Part shown: piece by piece, positions 41,342 through 51,391 of the stretch
Layout: every line of letters starts with the position of its first letter
Position numbering within the stretch: the stretch's first letter is position 1
Source of the DNA: CAZVED01 sp964626205
Lineage (GTDB): Bacteria > Patescibacteriota > Patescibacteriia > SG8-24
Direction of reading: 5' to 3'
Assembly (NCBI GenBank): GCA_964626205.1
Contig: CAZVED010000001.1
Span: 62,001-126,000, forward strand
Length of the DNA: 64,000 bases
The notes under the pieces: model-generated
Databases searched by the model: none
Told to the model about the DNA's origin: nothing
The model's input: only the letters and a program-made list of their open reading frames with translations
Translations under genes and position numbers: made by a program

Positions 41342-41370
41342 TTGACACCTCCGCTTAATATGGCTATAGT
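41342..41370 (+). promoter_or_regulatory. Consensus promoter TTGACA-17-TATAGT of typA
   Basis: A perfect -35 TTGACA and a near-perfect -10 TATAGT are 17 bases apart, with a predicted leader of about 33 bases. Confidence 0.82.
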
Positions 41371-41387
41371 ACGCCGGTAGCTAAACC

Positions 41388-41407
41388 GCCGCTTAAGCGG
41401 CATTTTT
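41388..41407 (+). promoter_or_regulatory. Terminator-like palindrome in the typA leader
   Basis: GCCGCTTAAGCGGC is a perfect 14-base palindrome followed by ATTTTTAT, ending 3 bases before the ATG. It could act as a weak terminator or block the ribosome site, so it may control typA. Confidence 0.5.
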
Positions 41408-41409
41408 AT

Positions 41410-43203
<1,794 letters not shown>

Positions 43204-43220
43204 GAAGGACCGACCGGGGA

Positions 43221-43246
43221 GAGAGGCTGGACAAGGCCTCTCTTTT
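43221..43246 (+). terminator. Intrinsic terminator after typA
   Basis: GAGAGGC and GCCTCTC form a 7-bp stem with an 8-base loop and TTTT. Confidence 0.75.
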
Positions 43247-43292
43247 CTGTTAGCCTCCGAAAGACAGCGTATCGCAAGAGAAGGATGGCACC

Positions 43293-43598
43293 ATGGCGCG
43301 AAACGACCCGTTCCGCCCTCGATGTCCGGGTGGGGAACATGCCGGCCTTGTTCCGGGAAAGCTCTTTTGTACGGCTTGCGGCAGGCAGCGTGATGAGACT
43401 GATGGCGAGTATGCGGCTGCCGAAGTCGCCAAGTTCGACGAAGATCGTCTCCACGAGCTCGAAGCGAAGGTGGTCGCTCTTGGCGGTTCCCTTCGCTCGG
43501 GTGAACGGAACCTCCCGTTCTTGGAGGCGTATCACCGTATTCTCGTGCGTGCTTCGCGTGATGTGGACGAACCCGAGCTTGACCCTTCCCTTAATTGA
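43293..43598 (+). CDS. Small cysteine-containing protein, possible zinc ribbon
   Basis: The 101-residue protein has Cys11 in RPRCPGGEHAG and a Cys pair in LFCTACGRQRDE (about 26-29), which with the nearby His16 could make a Cys3His zinc site. The rest is an amphipathic, acidic helical region. The protein has no signal peptide. GAAGGATG lies before the ATG but a strict ribosome site is unclear. It is a single gene between typA and a terminator. Small zinc-ribbon proteins often bind nucleic acids or RNA polymerase, but no family is recognised. Confidence 0.62.
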   Translation: MARNDPFRPRCPGGEHAGLVPGKLFCTACGRQRDETDGEYAAAEVAKFDEDRLHELEAKVVALGGSLRSGERNLPFLEAYHRILVRASRDVDEPELDPSLN

Positions 43599-43635
43599 AA
43601 CGACCCGGCCGCGCATGGCGCATCGGGTCGTTTTT
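43599..43635. terminator. Intrinsic terminator between convergent genes
   Basis: AACGACCCG and CGGGTCGTT form a 9-bp stem with a 16-base loop and a T run on the plus strand. Confidence 0.72.
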
Positions 43636-44158
43636 ATATGCGATACTTGTAGAGCTTCAGGCGATCGGGGGCGGCATCTGTTGCAACGGGCGTCCAGCCG
43701 TCGAGCGGCCAGACATAGGTGATGACGATGGTGTCGGACGCGAGCTCGGCTTCGAACTTCTTGCGCTGGCGTTCCTTATGTTCCGGCATGAGGAACGTAT
43801 AGAGTACGTCCGTGCCACGGAGGTCGACGTTCCAAAAATCGCGATAGCGGATGACTGCGCGGCGGCGAACGTCGGCGGGGAGCATGGCGCGCCGCGTGAG
43901 TGCGAGGATGTAGGGGAGGAGGGAGATCTCGTACCCCACAGCGTCGGCGCCGGCCTTTGCCGCGGCAAACACGAGGCGTCCATCACCACATCCCAAGTCG
44001 ACGAACCGTTTACCCGGCGCGAGCTCGGAAAGCACGAGGAAGCGGTCGACATCGGTCTTCCAGGTGGGTACCCACGGTGCGGCACGTAGCCCGGCGTAGC
44101 CGGCGGTCAGGAGAACTGCGGCTGCGAGGATGATGACGAGGAGGATGGAGATGGGCAT
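43634..44158 (-). CDS. Membrane-anchored SAM methyltransferase, FAM173-like
   Basis: The 174-residue protein begins with a membrane helix (MPISILLVIILAAAVLL) and then a class I methyltransferase domain: motif I FVDLGCGDGRLVFAAA, acidic motif II VGYEIS, and YRDFWNVDLRGTDVLYTFLMP. This set resembles the FAM173 protein-lysine methyltransferases that modify membrane ATPase subunits; bacterial homologues are common but not studied. I start it at the ATG at 44158, one base after the upstream L,D-transpeptidase gene. The longer frame is not credible. Confidence 0.78.
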   Translation of the reverse strand: MPISILLVIILAAAVLLTAGYAGLRAAPWVPTWKTDVDRFLVLSELAPGKRFVDLGCGDGRLVFAAAKAGADAVGYEISLLPYILALTRRAMLPADVRRRAVIRYRDFWNVDLRGTDVLYTFLMPEHKERQRKKFEAELASDTIVITYVWPLDGWTPVATDAAPDRLKLYKYRI

Positions 44159-44159
44159 G

Positions 44160-44975
44160 CTACTTGATGAGGACCTTTGTCCCGTACTGCGCGAACCAGT
44201 AGAGATGCTCCATGTCTGCAAGGCGTACGTTCACGCAGCCACCGGAGACCGGTGATGTGCCGAACTTGTCGTGCCAGTACGCACTATGGATGTAGTAGCG
44301 CCAACCGCGCCAGGTGGTGAACTGGAGGTTGTACTTCGTGTTCGGGTAGTCGTAGCCCGGACCGACGTAGCGCTTCACGGGCACTTTCGCCATGACCTCG
44401 AACTCGCCATGCGGCGTGGGAGTGGACCTTTTTCCGGTAGAGACAGGAAGGACGCCGAGCACGACATCACCGAAGGAGTAGGTGAGCGTGAGTCCTTTGT
44501 CGTCGATAACGATGAGTTTTTCACGTATCGATAAACCGTCGGAGAGCGGGTCGTAGCTCGCGGCGACCTCCGTGCCATCGAGGTAGAGGTCGTTATCGGT
44601 GTCGGGATTCATCAGGTTGGTACCAATCTTCAGCTCCCAGGCATCGACGAGGTAATCCTTGTCGGAATCGACGTCCATGAGGGTCTTGTTGTCGCCGAAG
44701 CGGGGAGAGAAGCCTCTGGCGACCTCGTCGCCATCGCTGAATCCGTCACCGTCAGTATCGGCATTGTACGGGTCCGTAAAATGGACGCAGGCTTCCGTGG
44801 CGTCATCGAGGCCATCGCCATCGCTGTCGAGAGCAGCGCGGGCCGCCCAGGTATCCGCGACGCATTCCACAGGCATGGTGTAGGCGAGGACTACACCTAC
44901 CGAACAAACAAAAAACCAAGCGGTTACAGCGCTGGTCGCAGCAAGAAGCTTCATTTTGTTTGTTTTTGTTTGCAT
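44160..44975 (-). CDS. Secreted L,D-transpeptidase (YkuD) with thrombospondin type 3-like calcium repeats
   Basis: The 271-residue protein has an N-terminal signal or anchor (about 9-31). Residues 48-140 carry calcium-binding TSP3-like repeats (DSDGDGLDDATE, DTDGDGFSDGDE, DSDKDYLVDAWE, DTDNDLYLDGTE). The C-terminal YkuD domain has IHSAYWHDKFG (His230) and SPVSGGCVNVR (Cys247), the catalytic pair that makes L,D-crosslinks in peptidoglycan. TSP3 repeats in front of a YkuD domain are an unusual pairing. A second in-frame ATG (Met8) is also possible. Confidence 0.9.
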   Translation of the reverse strand: MQTKTNKMKLLAATSAVTAWFFVCSVGVVLAYTMPVECVADTWAARAALDSDGDGLDDATEACVHFTDPYNADTDGDGFSDGDEVARGFSPRFGDNKTLMDVDSDKDYLVDAWELKIGTNLMNPDTDNDLYLDGTEVAASYDPLSDGLSIREKLIVIDDKGLTLTYSFGDVVLGVLPVSTGKRSTPTPHGEFEVMAKVPVKRYVGPGYDYPNTKYNLQFTTWRGWRYYIHSAYWHDKFGTSPVSGGCVNVRLADMEHLYWFAQYGTKVLIK

Positions 44976-44998
44976 TTTGGAAGAACGGCTACAGGCTC

Positions 44999-45007
44999 AG
45001 TGTAGCA
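44999..45007 (-). promoter_or_regulatory. Extended -10 TGCTACACT
   Basis: On the minus strand TGC plus TACACT lies 23 bases before the ATG at 44975. Confidence 0.45.
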
Positions 45008-45036
45008 TATTTTCCGACGCTTGTTAAGGCGTAGCC

Positions 45037-45810
45037 TTAATTCTTCATTCCCACGCCCGTACGCAGCAGGTAGAGGTTCGTCCAGACGAGCGCAACGATG
45101 ACGGCAGTGATGAGCGCGATGCTTTGAGCGACCGGGATGCCAGCCGAGCCGAAGAAGCCGTAGCGGAAGCCGTCGACCATGTAGAGGATGGGGTTGGCTT
45201 TGGAGACGTTCTGCCACAGCGGCGGGAGCTGGCTCACGGAATAGAACACGCCGCCGAGGTAGGTGAGCGGAATGAGGACGAACGTGGAGAAGATGCTCGT
45301 ATCATCGAACTTCTTCGCGAAGACGGCGTTGAGGAAGCCGGCAAGCGAGAAGAGGACACTCGTGAGCACGAGGAAGAGCAGGACGATCCACGGGTGTTGT
45401 ACGACCGGTTGCGCGAAGACGGCGGAGACGGCATAGACGATGCCGCCGGTCACTGTGCCACGCACGACGCCGCCGGAGACGTAGCCTGCGAGCATGACCC
45501 AGATGGGTGTCGGTGAGACGAGGATCTCGTCGATGTTCCGCATGAACTTCGCGCCGAAGAACGAGCTCACGACGTTCATGAAGCTCGACTGGATGACGGC
45601 CATCATGACGAGGCCGGGGATGATGAACGTCATGTACGGGACGCCGTCCACGATGCCGACGCGGGAGCCGATGAACGCGCCGAAGATGAGGAAGTAGAGC
45701 GACTGCGTGATGACCGGCGGCAAGAGCGTCTGCGTCCAGATACGGAAGATGCGATACGTCTCCTTGCGGAGGATGGTTAGGTACGCGTTTCGGGCGATGG
45801 TCCAGCGCAT
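45037..45810 (-). CDS. ABC-2 type transporter permease
   Basis: The 257-residue protein is an ABC-2 family permease of the DrrB/NodJ type with six membrane helices. Visible features are the amphipathic start RILRKETYRIFRIW-like region (about 10-30), PPVITQSLYFLIFGAFIG, the conserved FMRNIDEILVSPTP loop and LIPLTYLGGVFYSVSQLPPLWQ near the C-terminus. The start at 45810 lies one base after the ATPase stop. With the ATPase it would form an exporter of lipids, polysaccharide or drugs; the substrate is not known. Confidence 0.9.
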   Translation of the reverse strand: MRWTIARNAYLTILRKETYRIFRIWTQTLLPPVITQSLYFLIFGAFIGSRVGIVDGVPYMTFIIPGLVMMAVIQSSFMNVVSSFFGAKFMRNIDEILVSPTPIWVMLAGYVSGGVVRGTVTGGIVYAVSAVFAQPVVQHPWIVLLFLVLTSVLFSLAGFLNAVFAKKFDDTSIFSTFVLIPLTYLGGVFYSVSQLPPLWQNVSKANPILYMVDGFRYGFFGSAGIPVAQSIALITAVIVALVWTNLYLLRTGVGMKN

Positions 45811-45811
45811 A

Positions 45812-46717
45812 CTATTTGGCGATGGTGGAAAGGTAGAGCTCTTCGAGGCGGTTCTGCGCATGCGCGATGTCGACGATTGTGAGGTCTGCCGCGTGGATCT
45901 TCGTGAAGATGGCGTCGAGCGTTTCGCCGGAGGTAAGGTCCATGCGGATGACGGTGTCCGTGATGCGTTCCGCGCCGAGCGCGCGAAGCTGGTCGTCGGT
46001 CGGCGTCGTGGAGAGGGTCACCCGATACCCTCGTCCGTCGGCAGCAGAGACGAGGTTGGAGACCGGTCCTTGGCGCACGACAGAACCGGCCTGGATGATG
46101 GTCATTTCTTTGCAGAGTTGCTCCACTTCTTCTAAATAGTGCGTGGTGAGAAGAATGGTGGTCCCTGCGGCGTTAAGTTTGCGGAGGTAGTCCCACATGC
46201 CGCGACGCAGCTCTACGTCAACGCCGGCGGTCGGCTCGTCGAGGATGAGGAGCTTCGGCCGGTGCACGAGCGCGCGAGCGATCATGAGACGCCGCTTCAT
46301 GCCGCCAGAGAGCGTCATGGATTTCATGTCGCGCTTGTCCCAAAGGCCGAGGTCGCGAAGTACCTCGTCGGCACGTGACTCCGCATCGCGGCGCGTCATG
46401 CCGTAGTAGCCGCCTTGCGTAATGACGATGTCGCGGACAGTCTCGAAGATGTTGAAGTTGAATTCTTGCGGGACGATGCCAATCATGGCGCGTGTGGCGT
46501 CCGGATCCTCATCTTGATTGATGCCGAACACGGAAACGCTGCCGGCGCTTTTCGTGACAAGACCGACGGTGATATTGATGAGCGTCGTCTTCCCTGCGCC
46601 ATTCGCACCAAGGAGCGCGGTGAACGCGCCTTCTTTAACGGTAAGGTCGACGCCCTTGAGCGCCTCCGTCCCGCCGGCATAGGTTTTTTTGAGTCCTTTG
46701 ATATCGAGTGCGTGCAT
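45812..46717 (-). CDS. ABC transporter ATP-binding protein
   Basis: The 301-residue ATPase powers the ABC-2 permease that follows. Motifs: Walker A LLGANGAGKTT (about residue 36), Q-loop in VPQEFNF, signature LSGGMKRR, Walker B LLILDEPTAG and the switch His in LLTTHYLEE. A C-terminal domain of about 80 residues matches the DrrA/NodI type. The start is at 46717 (MHALDIKGLKKTY); the long upstream frame runs through the hairpin region and is not coding. The upstream 200 bases are highly structured and may control this operon. Confidence 0.94.
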   Translation of the reverse strand: MHALDIKGLKKTYAGGTEALKGVDLTVKEGAFTALLGANGAGKTTLINITVGLVTKSAGSVSVFGINQDEDPDATRAMIGIVPQEFNFNIFETVRDIVITQGGYYGMTRRDAESRADEVLRDLGLWDKRDMKSMTLSGGMKRRLMIARALVHRPKLLILDEPTAGVDVELRRGMWDYLRKLNAAGTTILLTTHYLEEVEQLCKEMTIIQAGSVVRQGPVSNLVSAADGRGYRVTLSTTPTDDQLRALGAERITDTVIRMDLTSGETLDAIFTKIHAADLTIVDIAHAQNRLEELYLSTIAK

Positions 46718-46732
46718 ACAGAGTTGGGGAGA

Positions 46733-46915
46733 TGGCAAACCTCCGCAGAATGGCGGAGGTTTGCCAGGAATCGGGTCGGAAGAACCGATAGAGGTTTCGA
46801 ATCTTGGCAGAGCACGGGTGACGCTGCGAGAGGTCTCCACAAGCCGCGCGCCATGCGCGCGGAGCAGTGGAGATACGCAGCGGCAGGACCCGTGCCGTCG
46901 AAGATTCGACGGCAC
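46733..46915 (-). other. Highly structured intergenic region upstream of the ABC exporter operon
   Basis: Between the cupredoxin stop and the ATPase start are three hairpins. 46905-46915 pairs with 46892-46902 (11 bp). 46813-46819/46888-46894, 46823-46828/46876-46881, 46834-46840/46867-46873 and 46844-46851/46855-46862 stack into one long rod. 46733-46746 pairs with 46753-46766 (14 bp). The first two compete for a few bases. None has a T run, so they are not plain terminators. A cis-regulatory leader or small RNA is possible. Confidence 0.6.
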
Positions 46916-46919
46916 GAGG

Positions 46920-47492
46920 TTATTCCACGATCAACTGACCGACCATGCCGTTGGCGCGGTGGGCGCCGACGCTGCAGTAGTACTCGAATGAGCCCTTCTT
47001 GTCTGCCACGAACGTCACCTCGGTCACGCCTCCGGTCTGCACCTGTGCGGTAGCGGCGGAGAACTCATCGACGACCCAGTCATGGAAGCCGCTCTCGCTC
47101 GTGAAGACGACGCGGACCGTCTGCCCCTCCTTTACGCGGATGACTTCCTTGTCAAAAGCGAAGTTCGTGCCAGAAACCTCGATGGTCACGAGATCTGGAT
47201 CGATGTCCGCTTCCATGGAAGTGTCGACGTCGGCAGCGGCGCCAGCAGCGTCCGTCGTGACGGATCCCTCCAGCATGATTCCGCCGGCAGCAGCAGCGTC
47301 ATCCGTGGCATCGGTTTCTTCCATCGAGCCATCGGTAGCATCTTCGGTGGGCATCATCGCGTCGTCGCCTTCTTCGGTAACGACAACGTCGTCAGCCGGA
47401 GCTGTGACAGGAGCCTTGCGCGTGACGGCGTAGCCGATGGCACCGATGACGATGACGGCACCGACGAGGAACAGAATAGACGTATTCTTCAT
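46920..47492 (-). CDS. Membrane-anchored cupredoxin (plastocyanin-like)
   Basis: The 190-residue protein has an N-terminal membrane helix (about 4-22), an Ala/Asp/Glu/Thr-rich linker (25-105) and a C-terminal cupredoxin domain. The blue-copper ligands are visible: His in GFHDWVV, and the Cys, His and Met in YYCSVGAHRANGM. It is probably exposed on the outer face and carries electrons or binds copper. No respiratory genes are nearby. The start at 47492 is preferred to the upstream in-frame codon, as it gives a clean signal anchor. Confidence 0.87.
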   Translation of the reverse strand: MKNTSILFLVGAVIVIGAIGYAVTRKAPVTAPADDVVVTEEGDDAMMPTEDATDGSMEETDATDDAAAAGGIMLEGSVTTDAAGAAADVDTSMEADIDPDLVTIEVSGTNFAFDKEVIRVKEGQTVRVVFTSESGFHDWVVDEFSAATAQVQTGGVTEVTFVADKKGSFEYYCSVGAHRANGMVGQLIVE

Positions 47493-47572
47493 AGCGTTTG
47501 ATGAAGGTGAATAATGTAACAGTGAAATCACTACATATGGTAGTGTACCGTGCCGTCTCCGTCAAAAGATGC

Positions 47573-48394
47573 TCAGCCCCTAGCCCTTACGTCCTCTTCG
47601 CGAAGGTCCTGATAAAGGCCACTCATCTTGCCGAGCGTGCCGAAGGAGAGGAAGAGCGTTGACGCCGCGGCGTAGAAGGCGTAGTGGCTGAGGTACACGG
47701 CCTGGTGTGCTGCGAGGCCGGGGAAGAGTCCGAGCTCGAAGGCCATGTTCGGTAGCGCGGAGACGATAATGAAGAATGATGCGAGGATGAGATAGTTCTG
47801 CATCTTGGCGATGGCCGGGAGGATCTTGCGGATTTTGAAGAAGCCGATGATTTGGAACGCCGTAATGAGGACGAGCGAGATGCCGAAGAGCGACAAAGCA
47901 ACGCTCGGAGCGCTCGCGGAACCATAGTGGGAGTCCGGCTTCACCATGACGTAGACGATGGAGGTAATGAGGCAGGTGAGCAGTACCACGAGGACCCAGG
48001 AGTACGGCGAGGACTGATGGCGCGTCTTGCGGAGGACGAATTGCACTCCAAGGATGAGGAAAAGGATGCTCACGACGTAGACGGCGAACACGTTCACGAG
48101 CGCGACTTGCGGCGGGAGCTTGAGTACCGCGATGGCGATGAATTCGATGACGTGCGACGCGGAGAAGAAGAGTAGCGAGATGAGTGCGGCGTTGACGAAG
48201 CGCTTGAGGAAGGGGTCGTACAGGTGGTAGTTCTGGAAGATACGGGTGAGCGAAAGGGCGATGAAGAGAATCGCGATAATGTGGATGAGGCCAGTATCGT
48301 GGAAGAAGTGCCCGGTCAGTTCTGCTGCGGCGATGATGACGATATTGAGCGCGATGAGCGCTTTCGGAGTGAATAGGCGATCGAGGTCAACCAT
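47573..48394 (-). CDS. Polytopic membrane protein of unknown function
   Basis: The 273-residue protein has seven or eight hydrophobic helices spread along the chain and short loops; it resembles an integral-membrane sensor domain without any output domain. Some polar residues lie inside the helices (HFFHDTG, SASHVIEF, HQAVYLSHYAF), including several His that could bind a metal or heme. The C-terminus is short and charged (DLREEDVRARG). A -10 box TATCAT lies upstream. I recognise no family. Confidence 0.68.
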   Translation of the reverse strand: MVDLDRLFTPKALIALNIVIIAAAELTGHFFHDTGLIHIIAILFIALSLTRIFQNYHLYDPFLKRFVNAALISLLFFSASHVIEFIAIAVLKLPPQVALVNVFAVYVVSILFLILGVQFVLRKTRHQSSPYSWVLVVLLTCLITSIVYVMVKPDSHYGSASAPSVALSLFGISLVLITAFQIIGFFKIRKILPAIAKMQNYLILASFFIIVSALPNMAFELGLFPGLAAHQAVYLSHYAFYAAASTLFLSFGTLGKMSGLYQDLREEDVRARG

Positions 48395-48427
48395 AGGGGA
48401 GGTCGGGGAAGTGGATGAGGCTGTCGG

Positions 48428-48456
48428 TTGTCATGATAGCATATCGCGGCTAAGAT
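48428..48456 (+). promoter_or_regulatory. Promoter TTGTCA-17-TAAGAT
   Basis: TTGTCA and TAAGAT are 17 bases apart; the -10 ends 9 bases before the ATG at 48466, so the mRNA is near-leaderless. The region also holds a divergent -10 for the minus-strand gene. Confidence 0.55.
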
Positions 48457-48465
48457 AGGGCATAT

Positions 48466-49614
48466 ATGCGCAAGCTTTCCGTCATCATGCTCCTTCTCGC
48501 CGCGACCATTTTTCCGGGTGGCGTCTTGGCACAGGAGGCGGGGGAGGCGCGTCCCCCGGATGTCCGATATTATCGCGCGGTCGTAACCGAAGTCGTCGAA
48601 ACCGTCGTCGAGACCGACGAGTTCGTTCCCGGCGGGACGGCGTTCTCGCAGACGGTGCGCGTCCGGTTCACGGAAGGTCCACACAAAGGGAACAGCAAGG
48701 AGATCCAGTTCGTTCCGGGGTCCGAGGAGCAGGAGCTCCAGAAGGCTGAGCGGGTCGTGGTCGTGGAGACGGATGTCGTGGGTGGCATCGCTTGGTATGT
48801 CGTGGATCGCGATCGGCGCGGTGCCGTGCTGTGGCTTGCCGTCACGTTCCTCGCCTTGGTCACGGCCACGGCAGGCTGGAAGGGTCTCCGGTCGCTGTTC
48901 GGCCTCGCCTTCACGATACTCGTCATCGTGTTCGCCGTCGTCCCGAACGTTGTCGCGGGTGGGAATCCGTTCGTCACGTTCCTTGTGGGAGGTCTCGTCA
49001 TTTCGGTTGTCTCCATCTATCTCGGACATGGCTTTACGCGCAGGACCACCGTTGCGGTCGTCGCGACACTCCTGACGCTCGGCGCGTCGGTGGCGGTGGC
49101 TGCCGCGAGCATCCGATGGACGAAACTGTTCGGTTTGGGTTCCGAGGAGGCGTTTTTCCTCCAGTCGGGAAATCTCGCAGGCATCGACTTGCGTGGTCTG
49201 CTCTTGGGCGGCGTCATCATCGGTATCCTCGGCGTTCTAGACGATATCACGACCGCGCAGGCCGCGACGGTGGAGGAGATCCATAAGGCCAATCCGGCGC
49301 TTTCGTTCCGCGAACTCGCCCGTCGCGGCCTCTCCGTCGGACACGAGCACATCATCTCTCTGGTGAACACGCTCGCGCTGGCGTACGTCGGCGCGTCGCT
49401 GCCGCTCCTCCTGCTCTTCACGCAAGCGGAGACACCGCTTTGGGTGACGCTCAACTCCGAGCTCATCACCGAGGAGATCGTGCGGACATTGGTCGGCAGT
49501 GCGGCGCTCGTCATCGCTGTCCCGGTTACCACGTACCTCGCGGCATGGTTCTTCGCCCGGTACGGGTCAGGGAAGGATGACGTAGAGCATGTCATGCATG
49601 CGCATCGTCATTAA
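48466..49614 (+). CDS. YibE/F-family membrane protein
   Basis: The 382-residue protein has a signal peptide (1-22), a beta-rich extracytoplasmic part (about 30-105), then seven or so membrane helices. The family signature is GVLDDITTAQAATVEEI together with HEHIISLVNTLALAYVGASLP. YibE/F proteins are found in Firmicutes and other bacteria; transport is suspected but the substrate is unknown. The C-terminus ends in a His-rich HVMHAHRH. It is a single gene with a terminator directly behind it. Confidence 0.9.
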   Translation: MRKLSVIMLLLAATIFPGGVLAQEAGEARPPDVRYYRAVVTEVVETVVETDEFVPGGTAFSQTVRVRFTEGPHKGNSKEIQFVPGSEEQELQKAERVVVVETDVVGGIAWYVVDRDRRGAVLWLAVTFLALVTATAGWKGLRSLFGLAFTILVIVFAVVPNVVAGGNPFVTFLVGGLVISVVSIYLGHGFTRRTTVAVVATLLTLGASVAVAAASIRWTKLFGLGSEEAFFLQSGNLAGIDLRGLLLGGVIIGILGVLDDITTAQAATVEEIHKANPALSFRELARRGLSVGHEHIISLVNTLALAYVGASLPLLLLFTQAETPLWVTLNSELITEEIVRTLVGSAALVIAVPVTTYLAAWFFARYGSGKDDVEHVMHAHRH

Positions 49615-49644
49615 GAAACACCCCTCCGCGCGGAGGGGTGTTTC
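49615..49644. terminator. Bidirectional intrinsic terminator
   Basis: GAAACACCCCTCCGC is followed at once by its perfect complement, giving a 15-base arm; the stem tip serves as the loop. It separates YibE/F from the convergent pseudouridine synthase gene. Confidence 0.8.
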
Positions 49645-49646
49645 GT

Positions 49647-50318
49647 TCAGGATGGAAGCGGGAAGAAACTCCAATCCGGTCGAGAGCGGATGGTCGTCGG
49701 CTTGTCGCCGACTGGCGTGAAAAAGGTGAGGCTGACAGCATGAAGCGCAATGGTAGTCCCGTCGCCGAGCGGCTTCTTGGCGCCATACTTCACGTCGCCG
49801 ACGATGGGCGTGCCGAGTGAGCGCATGGCGAGGCGGATCTGATGCGAACGGCCGGTTTTCGGCGTCACTTCGACGAGCGACATGCCGTCATGCTCGGCGA
49901 GCACGCGGTAGGTGAGTTCGGCATGTTTCGCGCCGGGAACCTCATGGTCGTATGCTTCCGCAACGTTGGTGTTGCGGTCCTTGAGGATCCATTGGGTGAC
50001 AGAACCTTCGGTGGCTTTCGGTACCCCTTCGACCACGGCCCAATACGTCTTGGTCACGCGATGTGTGCGGAACTGCTCCGAAAGGCGCGACGCACCTTTG
50101 CTGGTTTTTCCAAAAACGACAACACCACCGACTGGGCGGTCGAGGCGATGAATGAGGCCGATGAATGCCTCACCGGGTTTGTTGTGACGGACCTTGAGGT
50201 CGGCTTGGACGAGCTCGAGGAGTGACGTGTCGCCGGACGCGTCGCCCTGTACAGGCATGCCGGCAGGCTTCACGACCGCGATACAGTGATTGTCCTCGAA
50301 GAGGACCTCGGGGGTCAT
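49647..50318 (-). CDS. RluA-family pseudouridine synthase
   Basis: RluA-family enzymes isomerise uridines in rRNA or tRNA. The 223-residue protein has motif I with the catalytic Asp60 in LIHRLDRPVGGVVVFGK, the KTYWAVVEG segment, and motif III TPKTGRSHQIRLAMRSLGTPIVGD. There is no N-terminal S4 domain, so it is closest to the short RluA/TruC-type enzymes. It overlaps the preceding methyltransferase gene by 4 bases; the two RNA-modification genes form one operon. The exact uridine target cannot be read from sequence. Confidence 0.93.
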   Translation of the reverse strand: MTPEVLFEDNHCIAVVKPAGMPVQGDASGDTSLLELVQADLKVRHNKPGEAFIGLIHRLDRPVGGVVVFGKTSKGASRLSEQFRTHRVTKTYWAVVEGVPKATEGSVTQWILKDRNTNVAEAYDHEVPGAKHAELTYRVLAEHDGMSLVEVTPKTGRSHQIRLAMRSLGTPIVGDVKYGAKKPLGDGTTIALHAVSLTFFTPVGDKPTTIRSRPDWSFFPLPS

Positions 50319-51166
50319 ACGACAGCGCGGATGGTGATGCCGGCGGGAAGGAGGAATCCGCGTTCGTTGGATTCCTTGAGTGCGAGCTCGATGTTCTCGG
50401 TCTTTGCTTCCGGGAAGACATCGCGGAGCGTCTGCTCGATGACGAGCGCGGGGAATCCCATGGAGTAGGCGTTCACGAGGATGCGCGCGCCAGGGTTCAC
50501 GATCTCCTTGCAGGCGCGGAACAGCGGAAGCAGGTCGCTCTCGAAGCGCCAGACCTCTTTATCTGGACCACGTCCGAACGCGGGCGGGTCCATGACGATG
50601 ACGTCGTATTTGTTGCCGCGACGCACTTCGCGCGCAACGAACTTCGTGACGTCGTCCTCAATCCAACGGACCGGCTTCTCGGCGAGTCCGGAAAGCGCAG
50701 CGTTGTTCTTGGCGGAGGTGATGGCCGGACGGGAGGCGTCGACGTGCACGACGTCGGCGCCAGCGGAGAGCATGGCGAGCGTCGCGCCGCCGGTGTAGCC
50801 GAAGAGGTTGAGGCCTTTCATGCCCGGCTTCACGTTCGCGCGGAGGAATGCCCAGTTGGCAGCCTGTTCCGGAAAGAGGCCGGTGTGCTTGAAAGAGAAA
50901 AGACGCAGGCCGAAGCGGAGATCCTCCCAACCGACGGTCCAGTCGCCGGAGGGTTCGGCGCCTTCGACCTTCCAGCCGCCATCGTCGCCGTCCTGCTCGA
51001 AGAGCGCGCTCACACGCTTCCATGCCGCGTCAGAAGACGGGGACCACAAGGCTTGCGGTTCCGGTCGGGAGACGACCACGGAGCCGAAGCGTTCGCATTT
51101 CATTTGGTCGCCGGAGTCCAGAAGTTCGTAGTCCTTCCAGACGGCGATGTCGCGGCGGAGTTCCAT
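50315..51166 (-). CDS. RlmI/RlmK-like SAM-dependent rRNA methyltransferase
   Basis: This 283-residue class I methyltransferase has FKHTGLFPEQAANW, motif I GLNLFGYTGGATLAML, motif II VVHVDASRPAI, and catalytic motif IV VIMDPPAFGRG. The order FPEQ/YTGGAT/DASRPAI/DPPxFGRG is typical of the RlmI and RlmK families that act on 23S rRNA. It lacks the N-terminal PUA domain of RlmI. A -10 box TAAGCT lies 21 bases upstream of the ATG. Overlap with the pseudouridine synthase supports a joint rRNA-modification role. Confidence 0.87.
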   Translation of the reverse strand: MELRRDIAVWKDYELLDSGDQMKCERFGSVVVSRPEPQALWSPSSDAAWKRVSALFEQDGDDGGWKVEGAEPSGDWTVGWEDLRFGLRLFSFKHTGLFPEQAANWAFLRANVKPGMKGLNLFGYTGGATLAMLSAGADVVHVDASRPAITSAKNNAALSGLAEKPVRWIEDDVTKFVAREVRRGNKYDVIVMDPPAFGRGPDKEVWRFESDLLPLFRACKEIVNPGARILVNAYSMGFPALVIEQTLRDVFPEAKTENIELALKESNERGFLLPAGITIRAVV

Positions 51167-51223
51167 AGGGTGGTGAGCTTAATGACAGCTTAGCATACAC
51201 GGAACCCCGCCCCTTGTCTAGGC

Positions 51224-51310
51224 GGGAAATAAGCTGGATGCGGGTACCAAATTAAGGCGAAAGTGGGAAATAAGCGAGAGAGAATAGGCTGGACACTGGT
51301 ACCAGCTTAA
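51224..51310. repeat. Two diverged tandem repeat units
   Basis: GGGAAATAAGC occurs at 51224-51234 and 51265-51275, each followed by a GCTGGA-N6-GGTACCA-TTAA block (51233-51255 and 51288-51310). The second unit has about 12 extra bases. The region precedes the GH31 gene. The GGTACC core and GCTGGACACTGGTACCAGC are partly palindromic. Confidence 0.6.
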
Positions 51311-51391
51311 ATCTTTACAAACCCGCTTATCCGTGCTCAGATTCGCCTGAGCCGAAGGGCTCAACGGACCTTCCAACGAGGATACGAGACA

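Noticed and set aside
46813..46894. SRP (4.5S) RNA in the rod-like hairpin
   Set aside because: An AGCA bulge is present, but the apical loop is CAT on a long GC stem and the conserved GNRA tip is absent.
51224..51310. CRISPR array
   Set aside because: There are only two diverged units without regular spacers and no cas genes in the window.
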